NCBI GenBank assembly: GCA_030684415.1
Contig: JAUXNL010000343.1
Coordinates: 1-5,660 of the forward strand
Source: Moraxellaceae bacterium
GTDB lineage: Bacteria; Pseudomonadota; Gammaproteobacteria; Pseudomonadales; Moraxellaceae
DNA length: 5,660 nt
Direction: 5' to 3'
In this document: in pieces, positions 5,087 through 5,660 of the stretch
Numbering within the stretch: the first letter of the stretch is position 1
Layout: the number at the start of each line of letters is the position of its first letter
The notes under the pieces: model-generated
The model's input: only the letters and a program-made list of their open reading frames with translations
What the model was told of the DNA's origin: nothing
Databases searched by the model: none
Position numbers and translations under genes: made by a program

Positions 5087-5547
5087 CTATGCGGCCTCCT
5101 TGTGTCCTGCCTCTGTCAGAGCGTAAAGCCGGGTCATGCCGGGCACCCGCTGCACAAGGCCCTCTTTCTGCAGGACCGCCATCAGGAACCAGGCAGTGTT
5201 CACGCTCTTGCCTTTGAACAAAGGCAAGGAACAGGATGAAGGTAATCTGCGTGTGTCCATTGCAGACACCATAGATGGCAGGCCTGCTGACCCACTCTTG
5301 AGAGAAGAACCCGTCCGCAATGTAGGCAGTGATCCTGTAGTGGGTCTGCCCGGCTTCATCACTGCTGATCTCATAACCGAGGACTCCAGTGCCCGTGAGA
5401 CTGGTGGTTTCTGCTAACTTGCTGACTTTGATGTTGAACTCTTGAGGTTGTTCCTTTGGTGGTTTGCTGAGGGCAGGTTTGGCAGGGGGCTTGGCGAGGG
5501 TTTTCTTTGCGGGGGAATGCTTTGGATGGTTTTGTTTTGATGCTCAT
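5087..5547 (-). pseudogene. winged-helix-like protein with basic tail, broken by two frameshifts
   Basis: The gene begins at the ATG at 5547, with GGAG seven bases upstream, and encodes MSIKTKPSKAF in the first frame. Dropping one base from the five-G run at 5511-5515 joins it to PAKKTLAKPPAKPALSKPP, a histone-H1-like Lys/Pro/Ala tail, and then to EFNIKVSKLAETTSLTGTG and GFFSQEWVSRPAIYG. A second one-base shift near 5215-5219 joins LFKGKSVNTAWFLMAVLQKE and GLVQRVPGMTRLYALTEAG to the stop at 5087. With two one-base removals the product is exactly 152 aa. The ending L-x-x-EGLV...G-x-x-R-x-Y-x-LTEAG looks like the recognition helix and wing of a winged helix-turn-helix, so DNA binding is the likely role; basic tails of this kind usually aid DNA association. 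The exact family is not recognised. As sequenced, only the first 14 or so codons or isolated fragments could be made. Confidence 0.72.
5207..5228. repeat. perfect 10-base inverted repeat at the second frameshift
   Basis: CTTGCCTTTG and CAAAGGCAAG are perfect reverse complements separated by only AA. The element lies within the broken winged-helix gene, exactly where the reading frame must change. Such tight palindromes are known hot spots for template-switch mutations. Confidence 0.8.
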
Positions 5548-5660
5548 AGGGATACTCCATTTGGCTAGTTGAAAAGGAATTTCGGACGGGGGACACTTGC
5601 CGGGAATACTGATTCGGGCTACTGTCCGGGGAGTTGAATCAGAGGGATATGAATCTGATT
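5548..5660. other. upstream region of the broken gene, window edge
   Basis: No gene is supported here. It holds the GGAG ribosome binding site at 5555-5558 for the minus-strand start at 5547. Further out is a GC-rich stretch (about 5583-5630) with repeated CGG/CCGG-type motifs (TCGGACGG, GCCGGGAATACTGATTCGGG, TGTCCGGGG). At the very edge AATCAGA (5637-5643) is an inverted repeat of TCTGATT (5654-5660). The pattern could be the end of an insertion sequence lying outside the window, but this is not established. Confidence 0.35.

Noticed and set aside
5136..5417. Plus-strand frame of 93 aa
   Set aside because: It is antisense to the winged-helix gene, whose pieces make a coherent protein on the minus strand.
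1..5660. Integron gene-cassette array (many small same-strand genes)
   Set aside because: I looked for paired RYYYAAC and GTTRRRY core sites with hairpin-forming spacers after the genes and found none at the expected positions, nor an integrase.

Overview
The window looks like accessory DNA from a Gram-negative bacterium, probably a gammaproteobacterium. The evidence is AGGAG-type Shine-Dalgarno sites, a proteobacterial-style Lys/Pro/Ala-rich tail on one protein, and mixed base composition. This is an inference from style only. There is no rRNA, tRNA, CRISPR array or recognisable core gene. Every gene I can support lies on the minus strand, so the natural reading direction runs from 5660 down to 1.

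Reading that way: (1) 5547-5087 holds a broken gene for a 152-residue protein with a basic tail and a winged-helix-like C-terminus, split over three frames by two single-base shifts. (2) 5086-4736 is a gene-poor spacer. (3) 4735-4036 holds a possible 44-aa ORF closely followed by a 186-aa protein with the His-Asp-His pattern of M15/hedgehog-type zinc peptidases. (4) 3941-2987 holds a small 'WVK-R-RW-PAEFDG' protein with a frame-shifted start, then a two-segment membrane protein whose C-terminus is pushed into another frame, closed by a strong UUCG-capped terminator. (5) 3035-2725 holds only doubtful overlapping reading frames. (6) 2720-2500 is a very AT-rich, promoter-like gap. (7) 2481-454 is a likely two-gene operon: a DUF4258-like 99-aa protein and an unrecognised 557-aa protein. 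(8) 453-275 is a GC-rich gap with a hairpin. (9) 274-110 is an intact second copy of the small 'PAEFDG' protein.

Two themes stand out. First, small lineage-specific genes occur with a diverged duplicate: the 54-aa protein appears twice, with related upstream DNA, as often seen in islands of effector/immunity or defence genes. No toxin or mobility gene is visible to prove such a role. Second, three genes each look restorable by one- or two-base edits, mostly at short homopolymers. This means either a decaying locus or uncorrected sequencing errors, and resolving that decides what the real proteins are. The 557-aa/DUF4258-like pair and the M15-like protein are the best candidates for undescribed biology, but their function cannot be read from sequence alone.
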